Of a stretch of DNA of 64,000 nucleotides, positions 40,680 through 49,783 are shown in pieces. The DNA comes from Tranzscheliella williamsii. Its lineage: Eukaryota; Basidiomycota; Ustilaginomycetes; Ustilaginales; Ustilaginaceae. A program made the position numbers and the translations under genes. The DNA lies in contig JALBYF010000003.1 of the NCBI GenBank assembly GCA_023212725.1, forward strand, positions 248,001 through 312,000, written 5' to 3'. Numbering within the stretch: position 1 is the stretch's first letter; each line of letters opens with the position of its first letter. The notes under the pieces were generated by a model. That model did no database searches. It was not told where the DNA came from and worked only from the letters and a program-made list of their open reading frames with translations.

Positions 40680-41671
40680 ATGATGACCAAGTACGCAATT
40701 CTTGCTGCCGCCGCTGGCGTTGCTGCCGTCGCTGCCGCCCCTCTCGAGAAGCGGGCCGCTGCTGGCCAGGCCGACATTGACGTTGTCATCCTCAACTATG
40801 CGCTGACTCTGGAGCATCTCGAGAACGCTTTCTACCGTGACTCGCTGGCCACGTACGATGCCGCTGCTTTCCGCTCGGCCGGCTATCCGGAGTGGGTTCG
40901 ACAGCGATTCGTCGAGATCGGCGGACACGAAAAGGCACACGTCGACTTCCTCTCCAAGGCGCTCGGCGACAATGCTACCCAGGAGTGCAAGTACGAGTTT
41001 GGCATTACCGACGTCAACACCTTCGTGTCCACCTCGGCCCTGCTCGAGGGCATTGGCAACAGCGCCTACCTCGGTGCTGCCCAAAACATCACCAACCCTG
41101 GTACGTATCGAGAGCACCTATGGCGTCGTCACCAAACGGGCCTAACTAACTCTATTACCTCTCTGCTTTGCCTCTGACAGCCTATTTGACGGCTGCCGGC
41201 TCGATCCTTACCGTTGAGGCGCGGCACGCATCGTGGGTGGCCTCGTCGGTCCAGCAGGGCGACGGGTTCGGCGCCGCGTTCGACACGCCGCTGAACTTCA
41301 ACCAGACGTACTCTTTGGCTGCGCCGCTGATCACGAGCTGCCCGGACAGCAACCCTGCGCTGCCGGTCAAGGCGTTCCCCGTCCTGACCGCGTCCGGCAA
41401 GGTGCACGCCGGCAAGAGCGTCAAGCTCTCCGGGGATGGTGTCCAGGCCGGCCAGTACGCTGCGTTCCTCTCGGGCCTCAGCGTCTACTACGCCAAGATC
41501 GAGGACGGCAACTCCGTCACCGTCCCCAAGCAGGTCGGCCGCGGCCGCAGCTACCTCATCGTCACCAAGAGCGGCGACTCGGTCTCCGACGACAACGTCG
41601 TCGCCGGCCCCGCCGTCATCGACATCGGCCTCTCCCCCGCCAAGGCAGAGAGCATCGCCGAGCAGCAGTAA
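40680..41671 (+). CDS. Secreted ferritin-like (Rds1-type) protein, two exons
   Basis: Exons 40680-41100 and 41181-41671 (intron 80 nt, GTACGT...GACAG) give 303 residues, and the junction reads NITNPAYLTAAGS. The N-terminus is a signal peptide (MMTKYAILAAAAGVAAVAAA) followed by a Lys-Arg at residues 24-25, a Kex2-like site. The ferritin-like four-helix domain shows the expected metal ligands: Glu in TLEHLENAFY, HEKAH in EIGGHEKAHVDFL, Glu in ALLEGIGNSAY and EARHASW in ILTVEARHASWVA. Proteins of this type (fission yeast Rds1, PF13668) are induced by starvation and other stress and are of unknown biochemistry. The second half is a beta-rich extension with NQTY and other N-glycosylation sites. 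The leader has a TATA-like box and pyrimidine-rich sequence. Confidence 0.88.
41101..41180 (+). other. Intron of the ferritin-like gene
   Basis: 80 nt, GTACGT donor at 41101 and CAG acceptor at 41178-41180. Phase 1, joining G to CC to make the Ala codon of NPAYLT. Confidence 0.88.
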
Positions 41672-42102
41672 TCCGCCCATTTCACCCCGCGCCTGCATCT
41701 CCCCACCGCATTCGTTAATTCGTTTCCTTCCCCGTCCGTTCTGCCACTCAAAGCCTGCCTCGATGCAGTCGCTTTTCGAGCCTGCCTCCCCCAACGGCCT
41801 TGTTCGCTGTCACCAGCCATTCTTTGCCCCATGTTTACGTCTCCATCCTTCAATACCAGTTCGCGTAAAGACCTTTTCCCTTTTGTGTGACGGTGTAATT
41901 GTAGTGTTCAGATACTGTTCATTGCAGGCACTTGCAGTGCATGGTTAACGATGATACAGGCTAAGGGTCATATTGAGGGGATTTTGCATATTGGGGGCCT
42001 TGTCTGCGTTATACATACGGGGTGGCTGCCGTAGGGCTGACGGGAGCAGTGCGTGGGGATACGTAGTGGTGCGGGGGTGGCAAGAGGGGGCATGTGGGCG
42101 GG
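41672..42102. other. Convergent 3' flanks
   Basis: 431 bp between the stops of the ferritin-like and MAPEG genes. I see nothing else in it. Confidence 0.6.
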
Positions 42103-42642
42103 CTAGATCTCGAAGTTGCTGGCGCCGAGCACGGTGAAGCAGGCATAAGTGGCGAGGAAGAGTAGGGTGAAGAGGCTGACTGAGCTGAGGGCGGCGCCGT
42201 AGACGCGGTTGGACGGGTTGCCGGTCATGTAGCCAAGCGCGTAGGGAATGCGAGCGAGGACCCAGGTGAAGGCGGCGCCGGTGGTGAGGCGCGGGAAGAA
42301 GAGCCCGGTGAAGAGCGTCAGGAAGATGAACGGCGTCAGGTTCTCGAGCGTGTTCTGGTGCACGCGCTGCACACAGTTGAAGAGGTGCGCCTCCTTGTTC
42401 TTCTCGGCCACCGCGCGCTCGGCGTACATGTACGGATATGGCACCTGCGCCGCCTTGCGCGCAAGCGTCACTTTGATCCCCATCAGCGTCACCGCCCACA
42501 CCGCAGACAGAACGCATATCACCACGTACCCGTACCCCACCGGCAGCATCAGCCCTTGCACCGATGCCGGCTTGGGCGCCAGGAAGTGGTAGAACGCGGG
42601 AATCGACGCAGTCAACGCCGGCAGAGCAATGTTCCTGGACAT
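42103..42642 (-). CDS. MGST3: MAPEG-family microsomal glutathione S-transferase (MGST3-like)
   Basis: 179 residues from the ATG at 42642. Four hydrophobic segments (about 30-52, 96-118, 121-140, 148-172) fit the four-helix MAPEG fold. The signature EAHLFNCVQRVHQNTLEN (about 85-102) is almost the MGST3 motif FNC.QRAHQNTLE, which carries the glutathione-binding Arg and Asn residues. It also has the loop KVTLARKAAQVPYPYMYAE. MGST3 enzymes conjugate glutathione and reduce lipid hydroperoxides in the endoplasmic reticulum or outer mitochondrial membrane. The gene converges on the ferritin-like gene and diverges from the DUF1776-like gene. A run of seven T residues in its upstream strand precedes a CT-rich leader. 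Confidence 0.93.
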   Translation of the reverse strand: MSRNIALPALTASIPAFYHFLAPKPASVQGLMLPVGYGYVVICVLSAVWAVTLMGIKVTLARKAAQVPYPYMYAERAVAEKNKEAHLFNCVQRVHQNTLENLTPFIFLTLFTGLFFPRLTTGAAFTWVLARIPYALGYMTGNPSNRVYGAALSSVSLFTLLFLATYACFTVLGASNFEI

Positions 42643-43327
42643 GGCGGCAGGTAAAGGAGCAAAGAGAATATGTATCGAGCAAGGAGGGAGGCGTAAAAGA
42701 ATCCGGGGTGTTCAAAAAAAGGTTGGGAGAAGAACTGACCTGGGCGGGAGGGCTGCTCTTATGTATGACGAGAACGGAGGTGGCAACCGCGAGGAAGAGT
42801 TGCTCGGTGACGTATACAGTACTTGACCGATCTTCCGGCGGAAGCGCTTCAATCTAACACCAGTCATTTCACTTGCCTCGCTCACCTCGTCACCCTTCAC
42901 CTGTGCACATACCATGTAGCTAGTACCGGCCGCTATACGATACGACGTCTATGTTCAGCACAATGATGGAATCTCAGGTTGTCCTGGCAATAGTGGGAGG
43001 TGTCATCGGTGTGTCAGCGGTGGCATACTGGGCGATCAAACCTTGTATAGTACTCACTGTACCTACGTAGTGAAAGTTGTGAGAGCTTTATCACGACGGG
43101 AATCATGGGTTGCCTGCGTGCACGCGTCGGTGGATGAAGCTGGTCCCTGCATATTCGAGCGCGTGGTCCCCCACCCAAGGCTTCGATCTACTTACTCTTG
43201 AACCGGCGGATCCACTCTTCCGCCAAAGGGTTGTTCTATGAAACGCGGAAGCACTTTGGCATACCGCCGAAGAAACCGGCAGGAAGATTGGCGGCGCGGT
43301 TGCTCTATGTGCTAAGTCGGCCCTGCA
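42643..43327. promoter_or_regulatory. Divergent region between MAPEG and DUF1776-like genes
   Basis: 685 bp. Two short frames that look coding lie just before the DUF1776-like start: one from an ATG at 43134 to a stop at 43239-43241, and one open around 43228-43330. They may be parts of a 5' exon that I cannot join reliably. Confidence 0.4.
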
Positions 43328-45850
43328 ATGGTGTGTCTCTGTGGATCTTTGGGGGTATCGCCGACAGTCGGTCGTATCAGAGCGATCAGCACCGCCATTG
43401 CGCTCTACCTGGAAGCCTCCCTTGCGCGGCTCCATTCGCTCCTCTACATCGTTTTGTGCTACTCGTACGTCCCGGCTGCACGTGCTTGGTGGGACCCGTC
43501 CGAAGGATCGGCCGTCGTTATCTATGCGCCGCACAACGATGCTGTCGCGCGGTATATCGCGCTGCGCTTGTCCGCGGGTTCTCCATCGAGCTTCGCGCTC
43601 AAGGATGTCGGGCCGACACAGCGTAATCCGCGGCCGCCGTATACCTGTTTTGTTCTGCATGCGGACCCAAATCAGTTCTCGATCACCGTAGCGCAGTGGG
43701 CCGCGAAGAAAGCCAGGATGGAGAAGGCGCTGCTCAAACAGAGGGGGAGGGCCACTTCAAGCGCCAACCCGAGCTTACCTGGCTCGCCCACGGCCACGCA
43801 TGCTAGCACCGGCAGCGACGCAGACAGCCTGGCCTCAATCCATGCCGATCTGGGCGCTTCGGCTGGCGCCAGTTCTCCAGCTGCAGCTGCGTCTACCCCG
43901 CTCCACCGCCCCGCTCTACCCACTCTGGCGGCGGCGGGCGACAAGACGCCCAGCGCCCCAAGGAAGCCCAAGCCGCCACATAAGGATGCATCGCCCAGCC
44001 GGAAACGCTCGAAAAGCTGGTCGAGCTGGGCTCCGCCCGACCTCTTCGGATACGGCATGGACATGTTGAAAGGTTGGAAGCCGGGGCAGGGCGCATCCCG
44101 GAAGTACCCCTCCGGCTCCATCATTCCCATCATGGCCGACCCCCAGACGCAGGATGGCCTCCGCATGGTCACCTCTACTCTCTCAGCCTACTGTGATTCA
44201 CAAGGGTTGCTCCTCAGCGGGCTCATCTTGGTCCCTTCGGTCTTGTCGCCTCGTAACGTCGAGCTGACCAGGGCAACCACTGGCTTCGCTGGACCAGACC
44301 TTGGCGAGATTTCTCGGACATCCTCCAGTACGCACAGCGAGGTAGACCCTTTTGGTCCCAATCTGGGTAGAGACCTCTGGAGTGCAGGAGGCGGTTCGGC
44401 GTCACGTGCGAGCAGCCCCAGGGCTTCGCTCGCTCCCCACAGCGGCCGGGACACCGATCGTGGTGCCCAGCCGGGACGGCAACCTTCCGTAGAGACATCG
44501 TCAACGTCGCCGCATCATACATCGCCGCCCCTGTCGCCATCGACCGCCCAGCTATGTGCGGTCCAGGATGACGAGCAGGTGGCCCTGCAAAGCGCACTTG
44601 CCACCGACCTTATTCACTCCAAGGCTTTGCTCAATGCGCTGCTGCCTGCCCTGAAGCGGGACAAAGGCCGAGTGATTGGCTTGGTGCCGTGTGGGCATGG
44701 CCCAGACCTTCCTGAAGATCCAGACACACTCGCTCTCCACTCGATATCCTCCAACAAGGCTCCACTGGCTGCTGGCATCGCCTCGTCTTCCGAAAAGACA
44801 GCTGCCACGGAGTACAAGCATCCAGCTCGGTCGGCATCATCGCGCCCCACACAGCACTGTGTTGACCTGCGCGCTTGGCCGAGTGCTGTGGTCAATACGG
44901 TACGCGAAAGCCTACGCATGCAGTACCGGGAGATTGCGCTTGACTATCGCAGGCGCGGCTGCCCCGTCCATGTCTCCACCATCGAAACGGCAGCGCTGAT
45001 CAAGCTCCCACAGGTGCCGATGAAGAAGGTGGTCAAGTGGAACGAGTCGGTTCGATACTGGGAGCGGCAGGAATCATGTCTCCTGTTCGGTGCATCCGTA
45101 AGGTGGCTACGAGATTGGCTGCGATGGGCGCGGGGCACCCGAAGCGGGAGGCTGCGCAGTCCCGTCGATGAGCAAAGCAGCGCGTGGGAGAGCCGTAGCG
45201 GGCCTGCTGCTGCCAACAGGCGCTACGAGGCCTATAATCCCGACGAACTCAAGCCCTATCTGCAGAGTCTGGGTGGCGGTCAGGCTCAGCAGCGCGGCTC
45301 TATCCGACTGCGGCTTATCCGCCGGGGCATTCGGGCGCTCCGATGGATTGAGCGGTGTCTTGTTCCGTGGGACGATTTGGCCGAGCACATCGCGGCCGTT
45401 TCCTACGCGGTCCCGCTGGACTCATCGTATCCTCCGACCCCAGCGGCTGGGAGCGCGCTGCTGCAGCCGTATGCTGTTGCTTGCAACTGGCCGCCGCATC
45501 TCCCTCGTCGGCAGGCTGCCGCATCCACATCGGCGCTTCGCTCGGACGACCGCGGCGCACTGGAAAGTCCCACTGCGACGGCCGGACCAGGCGCGGCGCA
45601 GCATTCACTGCATTCCCACGGCCACCCCGCGCCGCTCAGCTTCGGCCACAGCCACCGCGAGCTCGCGCTCCAGGACGCAACCCCGCTCTTCGAGAGCCTC
45701 CGCGCAGCCTTGACCAGCTACCACCCGCGCGAGACCTACTACCCCTCCCTCCTCGCCCTCCTCTCCGCCTCCCTCTTCGCCATCGCCCCAGGCATCTTCC
45801 TCTACCTCAAGCCGTGCATCGCCTCGGCCGTCGCCCCGCTCCAGCAGTGA
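43328..45850 (+). CDS. Probable DUF1776 / degenerate short-chain dehydrogenase-like protein
   Basis: 840 residues from the ATG at 43328; the true start may lie in an upstream exon. Function is unknown. Four pieces resemble the DUF1776 family (yeast YNL181W type, related to short-chain dehydrogenases): AVVIYAPHNDAVARYIALRL at about 63 as a nucleotide-fold beta-alpha unit; STLSAYCDSQGLLLSGLILV at about 285; DLIHSKALLNALLPALKRDKGRVIGLVPCG at about 432; and VVNTVRESLRMQYREIALDYRRRGCPVHVSTIE at about 523. Typical Gly-rich and Tyr-x-x-x-Lys catalytic motifs are not evident. Long Ser/Ala/Pro-rich insertions separate these parts, and a hydrophobic segment (ALLSASLFAIAPGIFLYLKP, about 808-828) sits near the C-terminus, suggesting a tail anchor. 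An N-terminal hydrophobic stretch lies near 24-50. The family assignment is moderate. Confidence 0.55.
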   Translation: MVCLCGSLGVSPTVGRIRAISTAIALYLEASLARLHSLLYIVLCYSYVPAARAWWDPSEGSAVVIYAPHNDAVARYIALRLSAGSPSSFALKDVGPTQRNPRPPYTCFVLHADPNQFSITVAQWAAKKARMEKALLKQRGRATSSANPSLPGSPTATHASTGSDADSLASIHADLGASAGASSPAAAASTPLHRPALPTLAAAGDKTPSAPRKPKPPHKDASPSRKRSKSWSSWAPPDLFGYGMDMLKGWKPGQGASRKYPSGSIIPIMADPQTQDGLRMVTSTLSAYCDSQGLLLSGLILVPSVLSPRNVELTRATTGFAGPDLGEISRTSSSTHSEVDPFGPNLGRDLWSAGGGSASRASSPRASLAPHSGRDTDRGAQPGRQPSVETSSTSPHHTSPPLSPSTAQLCAVQDDEQVALQSALATDLIHSKALLNALLPALKRDKGRVIGLVPCGHGPDLPEDPDTLALHSISSNKAPLAAGIASSSEKTAATEYKHPARSASSRPTQHCVDLRAWPSAVVNTVRESLRMQYREIALDYRRRGCPVHVSTIETAALIKLPQVPMKKVVKWNESVRYWERQESCLLFGASVRWLRDWLRWARGTRSGRLRSPVDEQSSAWESRSGPAAANRRYEAYNPDELKPYLQSLGGGQAQQRGSIRLRLIRRGIRALRWIERCLVPWDDLAEHIAAVSYAVPLDSSYPPTPAAGSALLQPYAVACNWPPHLPRRQAAASTSALRSDDRGALESPTATAGPGAAQHSLHSHGHPAPLSFGHSHRELALQDATPLFESLRAALTSYHPRETYYPSLLALLSASLFAIAPGIFLYLKPCIASAVAPLQQ

Positions 45851-46437
45851 CCGTGCCCGCCACTCTCCGCCCTTCTGCCCCCGCACCTCCAGCCTCCCAC
45901 ATCATAGAATACGGACCCATGCAACACACTGATAAAAGGACATGACGGTGTCTCTGTGCATCACATGGCCTCCGCTGCGTGCGCGTCTGAGCCGGCCAAA
46001 CACCTCACCCCTTCATCTCACCTCCCTTCCCTTCCCCCTCATCCTTTTGGTCGCCACTGCGACCTCTGACAGCGACGAGACGTCTTCGCCGTTGTTTCCC
46101 CGCCCTGTTCCCTCCCTTGTTTGCTCTTCGCTGCGCTCGACCGCCCCGCCTTACGGCGGGCCTGGGAGCCAACCGGAGCTGAGGGGCCCTGGCCCCTCCC
46201 CCGCATATCATTGTTTTTCACGGTCCCTGTCTCGTGCGAGTGTTTGAGCCGCTGGGATGATAAAGCAATTTGGATTCACTCGTCAATGATTCTGGCACAA
46301 AGAGGAGGAGCTGACAGACTAGGATGCATTTCGCGCGCAGCGGAGAACTGGAGAACGGACGGATCAACGGGACGCGCAGGCTGGTGGGCCCCCGAGACAT
46401 GCATGTGCGTGCGAATAGGTATGGCTCTAGGGCCGGC
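45851..46437. other. Convergent 3' flanks
   Basis: 587 bp between the stops of the DUF1776-like gene and TIF5. Pyrimidine-rich on the + strand; no gene is recognised. Confidence 0.55.
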
Positions 46438-47748
46438 TCAGAGGTTGTCGAGGTCCGAGTCGTCCTCTTCCTCGTCGGCGTGCTGCTTGCGGCCGTTGCC
46501 GTTCGCCTTGGGCTTCTCCTCTTCGGTGTCGTCATCGTCGTCCTCCTCCTCTTCCTCTTCGTCGCCATCGGAGTCGTCAGACTCCGAGTCGGCCTGGTCG
46601 AGCCACTCGAGGAAGGGCGCAGCGGCACGTCGCACCCTCTTGGACGTGTCCTTGTCAACATACTTCTTGCTGACATGGGTGCCCCAGTTCTTGACAAATT
46701 CTTCATCAAGCACATCGATCTGGTAGAGCGCCATCAGAATCTTAGGGACACCGTTAGGAACGAGCGAGGGATACTGGACGCCCGCGAGCCTCTCGAAGCC
46801 GCCGAGAAGCGATTTCTGATGCTTCTCCGAGTCGCCCACCATCTTGACCACAACAGCGCCGTACTTTTCGATTTCTTTGGGCGCGTCTTCAGTGAAGAGC
46901 GCCTGCGCAAGCACCTGCACCGTCTTGTGCTTCTTTTCAATGGCAAGTTCTTGTGCCTTTTTGTACACCTCAGCTGGGGAGCATTCGCGGCCCTCCTCGC
47001 CGCCCTTCCGGTTGGCAAGCAGCCACTGCCCGAACTGCGCATAGGGGCTGTCCTCATCCTCGTCTTCTTCATCATCGCCGAGGACAAGGGACGATTTCAC
47101 GGAACCTTCCAGAGCCTTGACTCGAGCAGCGACAGCTGCTTCGCTAGTGTCAACAGACCAGTCATCGTCAACGTTGCCCCGCTGCTCAGCCGTGGGGATA
47201 TCGGCCGCTTCGGCCTTGATGCGCTTGGTCAGCTCATCGTCAGAGCCAGCGTCACCGGCATCCTGCCCAGCAGCCTTTCCGGCACCCTTGGCACCCTTGG
47301 TTCGCTTCGGAGGCGGATGCTTAACGATGAAGGTGGTAAGCTTGTGCTTCATGTCAACTCCAGTGCGCTTACCGCAGGCCTTGCAGTTACGAAGAATGTC
47401 GCCGTCCTTGAGAATCTTCAGATCCGTCTCAGGATTCTTACAGTCGTTACAAAGAACAAACTTGTCGATAAACACATCGAGCAGCTCACGCAGACGGTCT
47501 GCATCGTGAGCACCATTGACAATGTATCGGTCATTCTTCTCGTCGAACGAGGTCTGGGCGCCAAGCTCGCAACCAAAGAACTTGGTGGGATAGGTAGGAG
47601 GTCGGCTCAGGGATCGGGCAATGTCGGACATGTTGGGAATGACCGTCTTGATTCCATTTCCTTTGCCTTCGATTTTTGTCTGCAGAAGGGGCATCCGGTA
47701 GCGGTAAAACTTGTCGTCGACATCTCGACGAATGTTAACGACGGACAT
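46438..47748 (-). CDS. TIF5: Translation initiation factor eIF5
   Basis: 436 residues from the ATG at 47748. eIF5 is the GTPase-activating protein for eIF2 in the 43S/48S complex. The N-terminal GAP domain starts with SVVNIRRDVDDKFYRYRMP; Arg-16 is the counterpart of the catalytic Arg-15 of human eIF5. It continues with EGKGNGIKTVIPNM and RPPTYPTKFFGCELGAQT. A zinc ribbon uses Cys-100, 103, 122 and 125 (VLCNDC...RNCKAC). A Lys-rich linker follows (about 150-190), then the C-terminal W2/HEAT domain (about 250-410) with LALYQIDVLDEEFVKNW. The C-terminus is acidic, as expected for binding eIF2-beta and eIF1. Divergent from the Lon gene. Confidence 0.97.
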   Translation of the reverse strand: MSVVNIRRDVDDKFYRYRMPLLQTKIEGKGNGIKTVIPNMSDIARSLSRPPTYPTKFFGCELGAQTSFDEKNDRYIVNGAHDADRLRELLDVFIDKFVLCNDCKNPETDLKILKDGDILRNCKACGKRTGVDMKHKLTTFIVKHPPPKRTKGAKGAGKAAGQDAGDAGSDDELTKRIKAEAADIPTAEQRGNVDDDWSVDTSEAAVAARVKALEGSVKSSLVLGDDEEDEDEDSPYAQFGQWLLANRKGGEEGRECSPAEVYKKAQELAIEKKHKTVQVLAQALFTEDAPKEIEKYGAVVVKMVGDSEKHQKSLLGGFERLAGVQYPSLVPNGVPKILMALYQIDVLDEEFVKNWGTHVSKKYVDKDTSKRVRRAAAPFLEWLDQADSESDDSDGDEEEEEEDDDDDTEEEKPKANGNGRKQHADEEEDDSDLDNL

Positions 47749-49783
47749 GTTGGCTGATCGAAGTCGAAAGGCGTGGCTTTCTGAAGGGGAGGCTCAGAAA
47801 GCGCAAGGCGAAAAATCGTGTGGCAACGAAATGGCGCCGAAAATCAGGCGTGAGTGGAAGGAAAGGTTGGTCTAGCTATATCTGTGGAAAATCTTCCTTT
47901 CCTCGAGGAGCTGGAAGTCGATCCGTTGGTGATTAGGTACACCGAAAATGGACTGCCGAATAGGGAGGCTTGGGTCTACGAGCAAAAGACGATCTGACTG
48001 ATGGAGGAGGTATGGTGGCGAACAAAGGAGACATATAAACGGCGAGGTGATGTCCAAGTTCGAGTCGGAAGAGGTGAGTAGCTGAGATCGGACAAGCTGC
48101 AGTATGGGCAAGCGCAGACGGCGAGCTTGGATGTGGGGCTATGATTCTGCGTTGAGTGCACTTGACAGCAATGCAAGGGCTAGTGAGATAGAACACTGTA
48201 TGACGCCAAGCTAAAGATGATGTGGTGATGATGTGGTGAAAAAAGCAATAGAAGGTAGGTATGGTGGTGCTGCTCCTAGTGTCGGGTGGCTGAGCAGCTT
48301 CATTGTCAAAATTCATCAAGCCAGCCAATCCAGCACCTTCTCACCATCCCACCAAAAAAATGAAGCCAAAGGAAACAGCGAGTAACGCAACCGTTTCTTT
48401 TGTATGTACAGGCAGCTGCCAGAAGATCGCTTAAATACAAACTAGCTGATATAACTAGATTGTAAATCGAATCGACCCGTAAGCCCTTCGCATCACATTC
48501 TTATAATCTTGTACGCTTGTAAAAGTCCAGAGAACCGCCTATTGGCAATAGTGAGAATCCGTCAGAGGCCCCATTTTCACTCCCACCTGTTAGAAGGCGG
48601 GATCTGGGGTCAACAGCTCTGATAAGACGGCACAAAACAGACAAGCTCTGCTACCACTGATGAAAAAGCGTCAGCAGCTGTACGTCTGCGATCAATATCG
48701 CTGTCACGTCTGTCGGCCGAAATTCGGGTTGCGCTTGTTAAGTTAGCCATACCGAATGAGGTGCGTGTTAAGCCTTGTTTTCAAGCCCGATTTAAACTCG
48801 TGCTGTTACACTTTTCGATCTCGCTGCGCTTGCCTTATCTGGAAACTGGCCCTTCATTATGAGCGGGGCCGAGCCCATCGGTAGAGGGTTTCTGTTGTGC
48901 GGCCCACGGAATATGGTGATGCGGCCATTAGATTGCCCACTGAGCCCGGCGTTCACTAGGCAACTCATACTAAATATCCAGAACTGGAAATGTAAGTAAG
49001 GCCGCAAGCAAAGCAGCGGCAGACATGCGGGTTAGATTAGCCTTGGGCCGGTTGAGCTTGCCGGATGCCGCTTGCGTAAATCACATCGAGTACGTGCTGC
49101 TTAGCTAGGCTGCCCGCATTCACATTCACCTTTGACTGCATTCACAATTCATTTTGCTAGGTTGTTCGATCTGATTCAATCGCATTGACTCGACCCTGCA
49201 GCTTGGATCAGGTTGTGGAGGAGAGTGGGCGCGGGGCAAGTCACAATCACAACGTGAATCACAATCACAATCGTATGAGCCGTGATAGCGCCTGACGTAC
49301 TCAGCAACCAAGGCAGGTGTGGCGTAGCTATCCTCATAGTCTCTCTGTCGGTATGTGATCTCGCCTTCCCCAACTTCGACCACCACCACCCCAGCCCCGA
49401 GTCAATCTTGCCCTCCAAATCTATACAATATCAGCCCACCAAGAGGTCTCATCAATCACCTGCCGTCTAATCTCCACGCCCTACATCATCGTTGCACCGC
49501 TCCTCACCGCTTAGTCAACGCCGCGTATTTCACCTTGGCGCCATTTGACCATACACGGTTGCCACCACTTTCTGCGGCTAGTGTAGAGCTTAGCTAGCCT
49601 TGCAAGTACCCCACCGCACCTGCACACGCAATTGTCGTGCATCCAGCTCGCACCGTAGTAGCTATTCTCGCCGGCGTCCCGTGTGCGCAGACGTCGAGCG
49701 TTCAATCAGTATCCGCCCGAGACGGATAGATCCTACTTTTTTCTGTGCGATACGCTTGTCGACGCTGCTGTCGACCTGTCGCC
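47749..49783. promoter_or_regulatory. Divergent region between TIF5 and the Lon gene
   Basis: 2.0 kb. A more AT-rich part (about 48340-48540) lies in the middle and a CACAAT-type repeat at 49241-49273. No gene, tRNA or mobile element is recognised. Confidence 0.45.
49241..49273. repeat. CACAAT repeat, second locus
   Basis: TCACAATCACAA then TCACAATCACAATCG, similar to the repeat at 23190-23254. Confidence 0.55.
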
